In this document: piece after piece, positions 1-7,185 of the stretch
Layout of the letters: every line of letters begins with the position of its first letter
Position numbering within the stretch: position 1 is the first letter of the stretch
Origin: an uncultured Alphaproteobacteria bacterium
Lineage (GTDB): Bacteria > Pseudomonadota > Alphaproteobacteria > RS24
Length of the DNA stretch: 43,680 nucleotides
Assembly: GCA_938091085.1 (NCBI GenBank)
Contig: CALKOC010000049.1
Coordinates: 1 to 43,680, forward strand
Direction: 5' to 3'
The notes under the pieces: model-generated
The model's database searches: none
What the model was told of the DNA's origin: nothing
What the model saw: only the letters and a program-made list of their open reading frames with translations
Made by a program: the position numbers and the translations under genes

Positions 1-60
1 TTAGAGTTTCTCGTTGTTCTTGTTATTTTATTGCCCAAGCTTTTAATCCGCGGAAATTAA
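1..60 (+). CDS. trkH: C-terminal tail of a TrkH-type potassium transporter (partial)
   Basis: Frame 1 is open from the window edge to a TAA at 58-60 and encodes 19 residues, LEFLVVLVILLPKLLIRGN. This resembles the extreme C-terminus of TrkH, the membrane subunit of the Trk potassium uptake system, which ends in a hydrophobic helix beginning with a (GR)LE motif and finishing with a short basic tail. In many alphaproteobacteria trkA/trkH lie next to the D-amino-acid aminotransferase gene and hfq, as here. The gene starts outside the window, and the call rests on a very short match plus context. Confidence 0.5.
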   Translation, partial: LEFLVVLVILLPKLLIRGN

Positions 61-96
61 ATCTGTATTTAAAAGTAGAAATTAAAGAAGAATTTT

Positions 97-945
97 ATGA
101 CCCGTATTGCTTATGTTGATGGCGCTTACCTTCCCTTTGATCAGGCGAGGGTGCATATTGAGGACCGTGGTTATCAATTTGCAGATGGAATTTATGAGGT
201 ATTTGCGCTTATTGACGGGGAAATGCTTGATGTAGAAGCGCATTTAAAACGTCTAAATTTGTCGCTTGATAAGATCAATCTTCCCTCTCCAGTCTCTACT
301 GCAGCATTGTTGGTCATCTTAAAAGAAACTATCCGCGCTAATAATGTTCGAGATGGTCTGGTTTACATGCAGATAACACGGGGCAGGGCAGCACGTAATC
401 ATGCATATCCTGCAATTACGCGACCTGTTTTGAGTGTGACAGTCAGGCCCATAAATGAAACTCATCGTCGCCATGTTGGCGAAGCTGGGATAAAAGTCAT
501 CAGTACTGAAGATCAGAGGTGGAAACGATGCGATATTAAATCCATCTCTCTTTTACCTAATGTTATGGCGAAGCAAGCCGCCGTTGAAGCTGGTGCTCAG
601 GAAGCTTGGATGATTGACGAGCAAGGGTTCGTTACCGAAGGTGCGTCAACCACAGCTTGGATTGTTGATGAGGCTGGAAAGTTGAGAACGCGCCCGCTTA
701 CAAATGACATTTTGGATGGCATAACGCGTCAAATGCTTCTTTCACTTATTGATGAATTGAAACTTGAGCTTGATGAAACGCCATTCACCATCAATGAGGC
801 TTATTCGAGCAAAGAGGCTTTTTCTACGGCTTCTAGCCTGATTGTCATGCCTATTATTGAAATTGATAGTCACAAAATTGGAAATGGAAGCCCCGGTCAA
901 ATTACAACTCAATTGTTACATAACTATAAAATATCAAATAGCTGA
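97..945 (+). CDS. dat: D-amino-acid aminotransferase (class IV, PLP)
   Basis: A 282-residue fold-type IV PLP aminotransferase, the usual length for D-alanine aminotransferases. These interconvert D-amino acids and 2-oxo acids, for example D-Ala plus 2-oxoglutarate to pyruvate plus D-Glu, and feed peptidoglycan precursors in the cytoplasm. The expected Schiff-base lysine is K148 in DIKSISLLPN. The PLP-binding glutamate is E181 in VTEGASTTAW, and the N-terminal RGYQFADGIYEV block (about residues 24-35) is typical. An AAAGAAG ribosome site lies just before the ATG. The gene is downstream of the trkH tail and about 140 bases upstream of hfq. A branched-chain or aminodeoxychorismate lyase role is possible within the same fold, but the motifs fit D-AAT best. 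Confidence 0.88.
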   Translation: MTRIAYVDGAYLPFDQARVHIEDRGYQFADGIYEVFALIDGEMLDVEAHLKRLNLSLDKINLPSPVSTAALLVILKETIRANNVRDGLVYMQITRGRAARNHAYPAITRPVLSVTVRPINETHRRHVGEAGIKVISTEDQRWKRCDIKSISLLPNVMAKQAAVEAGAQEAWMIDEQGFVTEGASTTAWIVDEAGKLRTRPLTNDILDGITRQMLLSLIDELKLELDETPFTINEAYSSKEAFSTASSLIVMPIIEIDSHKIGNGSPGQITTQLLHNYKISNS

Positions 946-1010
946 ATTAATCAGTTAACTTCTTCTTTAAAATTAGTGTAAGGTAGAGAAGTCTTCGATG
1001 TCTGGAGACA

Positions 1011-1090
1011 CCGGATCGTTGCGTTAGAGGAGAATCATCCGGGCGTTTAATTTGGCTGCCTCCCCAGTCATAAAAATGGGGTTTACCCAT
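1011..1090 (+). promoter_or_regulatory. hfq leader with competing hairpins over the ribosome site
   Basis: The hfq leader contains CCGGAT (1011-1016) matched by ATCCGG (1037-1042). It also holds two mutually exclusive stems. CCCCA (1062-1066) can pair with TGGGG (1077-1081), or ATGGG (1076-1080) can pair with CCCAT (1086-1090). The only purine-rich ribosome site, GGGG at 1078-1081, lies in the region shared by both stems, and the second stem also covers the first two bases of the ATG at 1089. This suggests translational control, perhaps Hfq autoregulation as known in E. coli, but the stems are short and the role is inferred. Confidence 0.35.
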
Positions 1091-1340
1091 GTCTGAGAAA
1101 AACCTTCAAGACTCTTTCTTAAATCATGTTCGTAAAAATCGTATGCCACTAACCATCTTCTTGGTTAATGGTGTCAAGCTACAAGGTGTTGTTACGTGGT
1201 TTGACAATTTTTGTATGTTGTTAGCCCGTGATGGTCATTCACAGCTTGTTTATAAACATGCGATATCAACAATAATGCCCACTCAGCCAATTGAAATTTT
1301 TGAAGCTGATCAGGGCGATGAAGTCCCTAGAGAAGAATAA
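1089..1340 (+). CDS. hfq: RNA chaperone Hfq
   Basis: An 83-residue Sm-like protein forming a hexameric ring that pairs small RNAs with mRNAs. The Sm1 region (about residues 8-50) contains [15 protein letters not shown], and the diagnostic Sm2 motif YKHA is at residues 55-58. The C-terminal tail is short and acidic, as is usual in alphaproteobacteria. The start is the ATG at 1089 with a GGGG ribosome site 7 bases upstream. In many relatives hflX follows hfq; here the next gene is convergent mazG only 13 bases away, so hflX is not in its usual place. Confidence 0.97.
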   Translation: MSEKNLQDSFLNHVRKNRMPLTIFLVNGVKLQGVVTWFDNFCMLLARDGHSQLVYKHAISTIMPTQPIEIFEADQGDEVPREE

Positions 1341-1372
1341 GCTTAAAACGTAGTTATAAGCCTTTTATTTTT
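1341..1372 (+). terminator. Weak hairpin after hfq
   Basis: GCTTA at 1341-1345 pairs with TAAGC at 1357-1361 and is followed by CTTTTATTTTT on the plus strand. A five-pair stem with a T-rich tail just after the hfq stop could end hfq transcription. It overlaps the 3' end of the convergent mazG. The stem is weak, so this is tentative. Confidence 0.3.
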
Positions 1373-2154
1373 GCTGATTGCCACATGGTCTCTAATTCGT
1401 CCAGTGTCAGGCTACCCATATCTTTGCCTGAATCTTTTACCTGCTTCTCCATATCCCTGAAACGATTAGTAAATTTTTGATTTCCAGCGCGTGAAGCCTG
1501 TTCGGGATCAATTTTTAGGTGCCGCGCTAAATTGGCGATGACGAACATAACGTCACCCATTTCATCGAGTAAGCGTTCTGAGGAGCCATTTTGCTCTATT
1601 TCGTGTCGTAACTCACTCAACTCTTCATCTAATTTATCAAAAACCTGTGAAACTTTCGGCCAATCAAAGCCGACACGTGCGGCACGTTTTTGCAATTTGA
1701 CTGATCTTGCCATGCCGGGCAGGGCGCTGGGAATATCTTCCAGCAGTGAAAGCGACATACCACCTGTCTTGGCTTCTTTTTCTTTGGCCTTAATCACTTC
1801 CCAGCTATTTTTTACATCATCTATGGATTTGCCGGTTTCGTCAGAAAATACATGTGGATGGCGGCGCTGCATCTTATCTGATACAGCGTGCGCAATATCG
1901 TCAAAGTTAAATAATCCAGCTTCTTCTGCCATTTGTGCATGAAAAACAACTTGTAGAAGCAGGTCCCCAAGTTCATCTTTCAAATCATCCATATCGTCAC
2001 GCTCAATAGCATCAACGACTTCGTAAGCTTCTTCGATTGTATAGGGGGCGATAGACTTAAAGTTTTGCTTTAAATCCCAAGGACAGCCAGTTTCGGGTGT
2101 CCGTAATTGTTTCATAATGTCTATGATGCGGCTAATGCCGTTATATTTGGTCAT
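1354..2154 (-). CDS. mazG: Nucleoside triphosphate pyrophosphohydrolase MazG
   Basis: A 266-residue protein with two MazG domains, the length of the E. coli enzyme (263). MazG hydrolyses NTPs and dNTPs to NMP plus pyrophosphate and acts as a house-cleaning enzyme. The N-terminal domain carries GCPWD (residues 23-27), the metal-binding EEAYE (41-45) and ELGD (61-64), followed by a second domain with EELSELRHE and EMGDVMFVIANLARHL near residues 175-215. It is convergent with hfq (13-base gap). Start is the ATG at 2154. Confidence 0.95.
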   Translation of the reverse strand: MTKYNGISRIIDIMKQLRTPETGCPWDLKQNFKSIAPYTIEEAYEVVDAIERDDMDDLKDELGDLLLQVVFHAQMAEEAGLFNFDDIAHAVSDKMQRRHPHVFSDETGKSIDDVKNSWEVIKAKEKEAKTGGMSLSLLEDIPSALPGMARSVKLQKRAARVGFDWPKVSQVFDKLDEELSELRHEIEQNGSSERLLDEMGDVMFVIANLARHLKIDPEQASRAGNQKFTNRFRDMEKQVKDSGKDMGSLTLDELETMWQSAKIKGL

Positions 2155-2208
2155 TTCTCAATGATAATGAACCAGAAAGGGCATGACCAGTTATCTTTGT
2201 TGTAGATA

Positions 2209-2242
2209 TAAAAACACCTGCAAATTATTCATTTACAGGTGT
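2209..2242 (-). terminator. Rho-independent terminator of the pilin/secreted-protein operon
   Basis: Read on the minus strand, ACACCTG (2242-2236) pairs with CAGGTGT (2220-2214), with three more A-T pairs possible after one mismatch, and a run of T follows directly (2214-2210). It lies about 100 bases beyond the stop of the 788-residue secreted protein gene and before mazG, so it most likely ends that operon. Confidence 0.75.
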
Positions 2243-2340
2243 CATTATTTGGTCGTTCTAATCATATGCCATTCGCATAATATATATTATGACAAATATA
2301 AAATTAACATATAACCAATTATAGTTCAAACAGCATAAAC

Positions 2341-4707
2341 TTAATTACAAGTTGCTGATGATCGACAAACGATGTTGCAATCATTAGGTTGTTGGTTGCC
2401 CGGGTTTCTACCATTACTTTGAAGATTCCAGTCAGTCGCGGTATTAACACCATTCGTGTACATAGTTCCCCAACGTGAATAACCGCTGGTTACCATGCTG
2501 TCAGGATACCAAAAATTGTCGGAAGGGTTACCAGCGTTTCTTTTATTTGCAGGTAAATCATTCCAAGGTAAAATATCACCTCCGGCGTCAGTACATTGTT
2601 CTTGAGCTCTTTGACAATTTGAAATGGCCTTACCATAATTCTGCGTTGTCCATGTTTGAGTTACATCACTTGAAGAAGCAGAAGAAAGAGAGACATTAAC
2701 GGTAATGTTTTTGTCATAAGCTGAGCTTCCCCACCAGGCTTCGCGTCTCACACGAATTTGAGCGCTAAGATTGCCGGATATCGGTGCGTCAGCTTTAGTG
2801 AGCGTGCCGGTACTGTTATTACTGTCATTATATGTCCAGCCACTTAAACCAGTACATGTATAAAGAGGGTTTGACTTCCCACACGGATGAGGCGCGGGTA
2901 TTGAAATATCCGCACAACGCTGACCGCTGGCACTTGTTATAGTCGCATCGGCAACTTGTTTCTGTGTGTAAGCCAAAGCAGCTGATTTCAAATAACTAAG
3001 GACTTCAGCCTGAGTCGCGCTTGAACCAGTTGAAATGACTGAATCATCTCCGCAGCTTTCATTGTTTCCTGATCCACAAACATTGCTTAGTACTGCAGAA
3101 CAAGCGGATGAACCATCTGAGCCGCATGTGTTTGAATTCAAAAAGGTTAACATATTTTCAGCGCCAGTCGCTGTGTCTATACTATTAATACCTGCATTGG
3201 TTACATCAGAGATACTAATTGTGCCGGTATAATCTCCGGCAACTTTTTTGGCAATATTGAAGACTGGAACTGTGGTTGGGGTAGCGCCAGTAACACAACT
3301 TACCAAAGATGAAGATGTGATAGACGTTCCCATACAGTCTCTTAAGTAATCATTTTCAACTGAAGTGAGGCTGGTAAGGTCGCCGAAAGAATCATCTGCA
3401 TCCTCAACATTCGATGCAGAAATAATATTAGTTAAATCACTATCAGTAATATCGCTTGCAGATGAGGCAGATGCCAATGCGCTTAACGACTGCCATTGAG
3501 CGCTTGTAACACTGCAATTACCGGTTCCCCCGGTGACTGTATCTGCTGAGCTATAGCAGCTACTCCAATTTGCAAGAGAGAAGTTCGAGCTATCCGTATT
3601 CGCCAGGTAAGCCGTGAATGATGCTGCGGACGCAAAACCAACATGCGTCCCTACCCAGCTCTGAACGGCACTCGCTGTCGGTGAACTCCCCAGTCCTGAG
3701 CCTGATAACGCTGTGCGCAATGTGCTGATGGTTTTCGTGCTATCCAGTGCCAGCACATCTGATGTGCTGAACGAATTGCCAATAGCATTGTCTACTAAGC
3801 CTTCTGTCAAACCTGATGACGGATGGTTGGTGCTGTCGGACACCATTTTACCAATTTTCCACAAGGCTACATTCGTTGCCGTTGCGCCAATCACATAGGA
3901 TGTAAGTTGTGATGGTTGTGTTGTGCTGGAGGTGTCAAGCGGCGCAAATTGTGCAGCTAGATAATCAATGACGTTACTATCTGTCAGATCAATGGAGGAT
4001 GTATCGAGACCGACGATGTCATCAATAAGCGCCTTTGTGAGTGTGTGTGGTGAGTTATCGGCCGCATTAAGAGCGGCAGCAACTGCAATTGTTCCACTAG
4101 CAATATCATCATATTCAGATTTTGGAATACAGGCACAATTACTTATAGAGGCGGAACAAGTTGTCAGTGGCGAGGTTGTTGAATTGTTACATTGATTTTG
4201 TAAATTCGTTACTGCCGAAGCTGCGGCTTCATAGGTTGTATTATGTTCCGATGAGGCGCTGTAGCCAAGTTGGTTGGCATAAATCGCTTTTGTATTTGTG
4301 AGAAAGGTATCAAAATAAGACTTCTGCTCAGTGTAAGAAGCAAAACCATTACCACCATCGGAAATACCAAGAGTTGCTTGTCCTAGCGCAGTCTTGAAGC
4401 TTGTATATTGCGTATGGGTTAACCCTGAACAGGCCGAAATGGAAACTACCGGGCTTTGATCCAAGCCCCAATTTACACAATCTGCATCATATGTTCCGGC
4501 AGTAACTTCCTGGCATAATGTAGCCCCATCACTATCTGTCGGAAAGCCATTCGTTACACATGTACTTGTGATGGTTGAAACAGTAGTTCCGTTAAATTTA
4601 CCCTTCCCTGTTTTTGCAGTTCTGAAAGCCGCTTCGGCAAATGGCGACGAAATGAGCCCTAGAATTATCAGGAGAGCTAATTTTGTGTTCAGCTTATATA
4701 TAGACAT
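2341..4707 (-). CDS. Large secreted Ser/Thr/Cys-rich protein, partner of a pilin-like protein
   Basis: A 788-residue protein of unknown family. Residues 1-26 are a clear Sec signal peptide ending AEA before AFRTAK, so it is exported. The mature chain is very rich in Ser, Thr, Asp and Asn, has many cysteines scattered in pairs, and has a tryptophan- and asparagine-rich C-terminal part ending DCNIVCRSSATCN. Two degenerate internal units of about 150 residues are visible, anchored on YVIGATATNVALWKIGKMV and CVTGATPTTVPVFNIAKKV. An AGAGGT ribosome site precedes the ATG. It starts 30 bases after the pilin-like gene on the same strand and is followed by a terminator, so the two form an operon. A surface adhesin or pilus-associated protein is the natural guess; no known domain was recognised. 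Confidence 0.8.
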   Translation of the reverse strand: MSIYKLNTKLALLIILGLISSPFAEAAFRTAKTGKGKFNGTTVSTITSTCVTNGFPTDSDGATLCQEVTAGTYDADCVNWGLDQSPVVSISACSGLTHTQYTSFKTALGQATLGISDGGNGFASYTEQKSYFDTFLTNTKAIYANQLGYSASSEHNTTYEAAASAVTNLQNQCNNSTTSPLTTCSASISNCACIPKSEYDDIASGTIAVAAALNAADNSPHTLTKALIDDIVGLDTSSIDLTDSNVIDYLAAQFAPLDTSSTTQPSQLTSYVIGATATNVALWKIGKMVSDSTNHPSSGLTEGLVDNAIGNSFSTSDVLALDSTKTISTLRTALSGSGLGSSPTASAVQSWVGTHVGFASAASFTAYLANTDSSNFSLANWSSCYSSADTVTGGTGNCSVTSAQWQSLSALASASSASDITDSDLTNIISASNVEDADDSFGDLTSLTSVENDYLRDCMGTSITSSSLVSCVTGATPTTVPVFNIAKKVAGDYTGTISISDVTNAGINSIDTATGAENMLTFLNSNTCGSDGSSACSAVLSNVCGSGNNESCGDDSVISTGSSATQAEVLSYLKSAALAYTQKQVADATITSASGQRCADISIPAPHPCGKSNPLYTCTGLSGWTYNDSNNSTGTLTKADAPISGNLSAQIRVRREAWWGSSAYDKNITVNVSLSSASSSDVTQTWTTQNYGKAISNCQRAQEQCTDAGGDILPWNDLPANKRNAGNPSDNFWYPDSMVTSGYSRWGTMYTNGVNTATDWNLQSNGRNPGNQQPNDCNIVCRSSATCN

Positions 4708-4737
4708 GTTTTTACCTCTTTTTACTTTACGCTAAAC

Positions 4738-5403
4738 TCAACAAATCGGAGAAACTGTTGCATCTGAAAATGTCGTCTGGGGTACAGGACAATAACCGTC
4801 AGGAATATCAGGGCCAACGAGAATTGGGTCACCTGCTGAAATTGTCCCGTCATCATCGCTGTCCAGGAACAAGTCGGTTGGGTTGCTTGGGTCTGATGAC
4901 TCATTTGTATAGTCTGCGGCGTCAGCATCGCCAAAAGTAAAATTATCAAGTTCACAATCACCATCCGTACAGGTGCAGCGCATGAAAAAGTAGGATGAGT
5001 CATCAAATGTCGAGCATACATTGGCGCATTGTAAACCTAGCTGCCCTTCCATGAGAGTCGTTGTGCCCGATACATGAAGATTAACCGCGTAAGGTAAGGC
5101 GTCATTATAGGCATTCTCAAAGCTGGCATTAATGCCTGTGACTGAGGCTTTTAGATAGTCATAGCAATTTGAGCTGGAATCTATGTTCGTTTCACCCACA
5201 ATATCTGTGGTGCCGGAAAGGTCGTTAGAAAGAGAAATATAGTCCTGTTCAATTGATCTGTTGACCCGATCATCTGAAGCAAATGTCGCTTCTTTTTTGG
5301 CTTCTGTAAGAAAATCATTATAGACCGTAAGCCCGACCGCGGAAATGATTCCCAATATTGCGATTACAACAAGCAGCTCAATCAACGAAAACCCATTACG
5401 CAT
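4738..5403 (-). CDS. Type IV pilin-like protein with acidic, EF-hand-like C-terminus
   Basis: A 221-residue protein with a class III signal: prepilin peptidase site G4|F5, the N-methylated Phe5, the conserved Glu9 (Glu5 of the mature protein) and a hydrophobic helix to about residue 27 (FSLIELLVVIAILGIISAVG). The rest is acidic with eight cysteines (80, 126, 130, 143, 145, 150, 205, 221). Residues 181-192 read DSDDDGTISAGD, a perfect D-x-D-x-D-G-x-I-x-x-x-D calcium-loop pattern. GTGAGGG lies 6 bases before the ATG. It is first in an operon with the large secreted protein. No pilus assembly ATPase, peptidase or platform gene is nearby, so assembly must use machinery encoded elsewhere. It could be a pilin, minor pilin or pseudopilin. 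Confidence 0.85.
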   Translation of the reverse strand: MRNGFSLIELLVVIAILGIISAVGLTVYNDFLTEAKKEATFASDDRVNRSIEQDYISLSNDLSGTTDIVGETNIDSSSNCYDYLKASVTGINASFENAYNDALPYAVNLHVSGTTTLMEGQLGLQCANVCSTFDDSSYFFMRCTCTDGDCELDNFTFGDADAADYTNESSDPSNPTDLFLDSDDDGTISAGDPILVGPDIPDGYCPVPQTTFSDATVSPIC

Positions 5404-5431
5404 TATATACCCTCACTTTATTACTTGAGCT

Positions 5432-5459
5432 ATCTTACCTTGGCTTCAGAATTATTCAA
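5432..5459 (-). promoter_or_regulatory. Candidate promoter of the pilin-like operon
   Basis: On the minus strand, TTGAAT (5459-5454) and TAAGAT (5437-5432) are separated by 16 bases and lie about 30-55 bases upstream of the pilin-like ATG. They resemble sigma-70 -35 and -10 boxes. The region 5404-5541 holds no gene. This is a pattern match only. Confidence 0.3.
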
Positions 5460-5541
5460 TTCATTGATGAGATAATTGACGAAATAATAAAAATTCTTAT
5501 TTGATTTATGGTAAAAATACCAGACTAATGTTGCTAGAAAA

Positions 5542-6342
5542 TTAGGATAGAATAATTTCAAGGCCGTCATATGCCGGCCTAACATAAACAGGCAATTCTT
5601 TGCAAAGTGTCTCGTAGTCCATGTCAATGTGAAGATTGGTAAGGTATGCTTTTTTAACCTTTAATCTTTCGATATGCTCAAGCGTTTTTTCAAGATGGAA
5701 ATGAGTTGGATGCGGCGTGAGGCGTAATGCGTCTACAATCCATACATCTACACCTTCAATATACTTCAAGCTGTCGTCTGGCAATTCACTCACATCGCTT
5801 GAATATACCATATTGCCAATTCTGTAACCGATTGACCTGATACGGCCATGTTGCTGATCAAACGGTATGACGTCTACTATACCGCCCTCACCGCTAATTT
5901 TTAATGGTGTAAGTGGGTCCGGGATACGGCAGTCTTCCAAAATAGATGGATAGCCGCTGTTTTTAAGTTCTTCAAAGCAGTACTTAAACCTTGTTTTTAT
6001 AGTTTTTGCCGTAGCTTCATCCATCCATACAGGAATACGCCTCATATGTTTATAAACCAATGCACGTAAATCATCGATACCATGAGTTTGATCAGCGTGG
6101 TCATGAGTGAGCAGAACGGCGTCTATCCGATTTACGCCGGCGTCAATAATCTGTTCTCTTAAATCTGGTGAGGTGTCGATAACAATATTCGTGACGCCTA
6201 TTGCGGTTTCAACTTGTGTAAGTAGAGAACAACGTCTGCGCCTATTTTTCGGCTCGTTAGGGTCGCAAACACCCCAATCACCATCAATACGGGGAACTCC
6301 ACCAGAAGATCCACATCCCAAGACTGTGAATTTAAGCTTCAT
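5542..6342 (-). CDS. MBL-fold metallohydrolase (PhnP-like)
   Basis: A 266-residue metallo-beta-lactamase-fold hydrolase. The metal site is visible as H80-D-H82-A-D84-Q85 with H87 nearby. The last position of the usual HxHxDH motif is Gln, a form I recall from alphaproteobacterial proteins of this subfamily. It ends VYVRPAYDGLEIILS, typical of the PhnP/cyclic-phosphodiesterase-like group. The substrate is unknown. Its ATG overlaps the tatD stop by 4 bases (ATGA), so the two are translationally coupled. A tatD-MBL pair is common in alphaproteobacteria, usually downstream of metG; here it follows mfd instead. Confidence 0.85.
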   Translation of the reverse strand: MKLKFTVLGCGSSGGVPRIDGDWGVCDPNEPKNRRRRCSLLTQVETAIGVTNIVIDTSPDLREQIIDAGVNRIDAVLLTHDHADQTHGIDDLRALVYKHMRRIPVWMDEATAKTIKTRFKYCFEELKNSGYPSILEDCRIPDPLTPLKISGEGGIVDVIPFDQQHGRIRSIGYRIGNMVYSSDVSELPDDSLKYIEGVDVWIVDALRLTPHPTHFHLEKTLEHIERLKVKKAYLTNLHIDMDYETLCKELPVYVRPAYDGLEIILS

Positions 6343-7160
6343 GTGGCTTTACTTGAAGGTATTTGAGGTTGATGGGTGTCTTTCGGCGGTGTGGCTTTAC
6401 TAAATAGATTGAAGAAATTAGTTCCACTTATATCTATAAACTCTTGATATGAAACGTTTTTTATATCAGCAATAAGCTCGGCTGTATGACGGACAAAGCT
6501 CGGTTCATTTCGCTTGCCGCGATGCGGTGTTGGCGCAAGAAATGGTGCATCAGTTTCAACCAATATCCGGTCTAACGGAACAATTTCAATAACATCCCTG
6601 ATTTCCTTGGCATTTTTAAAAGTCGCTATACCAGAAAAAGAAATATACATACCGATGTTTAAGGCGCGTTCAGCCAGTTCTGGCCCGGCTGTGAAGCAAT
6701 GTATTAGTCCGGGAAAGCGTCCTATGGCAGCTTCCTGCTCAAGAATCATAGCTGTATCTATATCTGCGTCACGGGCATGCACGATGAGGGGAAGATTGGT
6801 TTCTCTGCTGGCGGCAATGTGAGCTTGAAAGTTTTGCTTTTGAGCTTCTCGCGGACTGTGCTCGTAATAGTAATCAAGGCCGGTTTCACCGATACCGACT
6901 ACTTTAGGGTGTGTGGCTATTCGAGCCAGTTCTTCGGCTGTTGTTACTGGCTCTCGCCCTGCCTCGTGAGGATGAATCCCAATCGAGCAAACTATGTCGT
7001 CATAAGCTTCAGCGAGTGAAATTATTTTATCAGCTTCTGTGATTTTGGTGGAAATTGTGAGCATAAGACGCACGCCCACTTCCCGCGCACGCCGGATAAC
7101 ATCATCCCGATCTTCAACAAAATCTGGGAAATCTAAATGGCAATGACTATCAATCAACAT
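6339..7160 (-). CDS. tatD: TatD-family metal-dependent DNase
   Basis: A 273-residue TatD/YcfH-type TIM-barrel hydrolase, cytoplasmic, with 3'-5' DNase or RNase activity in characterised members. Visible motifs are the N-terminal DSHCHLDF (metal-binding H6 and H8), GIGETGLDYYY with its Glu ligand, PLIVHARDAD, GLIHCFTA and the C-terminal LVETDAPFLAP. The last 20 residues (rich in Lys, Pro, Thr) extend beyond the usual end. It begins 25 bases after mfd and overlaps the MBL gene by 4 bases, so it is the middle gene of mfd-tatD-MBL. Confidence 0.92.
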   Translation of the reverse strand: MLIDSHCHLDFPDFVEDRDDVIRRAREVGVRLMLTISTKITEADKIISLAEAYDDIVCSIGIHPHEAGREPVTTAEELARIATHPKVVGIGETGLDYYYEHSPREAQKQNFQAHIAASRETNLPLIVHARDADIDTAMILEQEAAIGRFPGLIHCFTAGPELAERALNIGMYISFSGIATFKNAKEIRDVIEIVPLDRILVETDAPFLAPTPHRGKRNEPSFVRHTAELIADIKNVSYQEFIDISGTNFFNLFSKATPPKDTHQPQIPSSKAT

Positions 7161-7185
7161 GACGTCTATCTAGCATATCCAAAAG

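Noticed and set aside
1532-1942. 136-residue plus-strand ORF inside mazG
   Set aside because: Antisense shadow of MazG, with Ser/Cys-rich composition typical of a reversed frame.
4722-5021. 99-residue minus-strand ORF overlapping the pilin-like gene
   Set aside because: Out-of-frame shadow of the pilin-like gene, without a ribosome site.
5542-6342. Metal-site defect in the MBL hydrolase (HxHxDQ)
   Set aside because: The HDHADQTHG form is, as far as I recall, normal for this alphaproteobacterial subfamily, so it is not counted as unusual.
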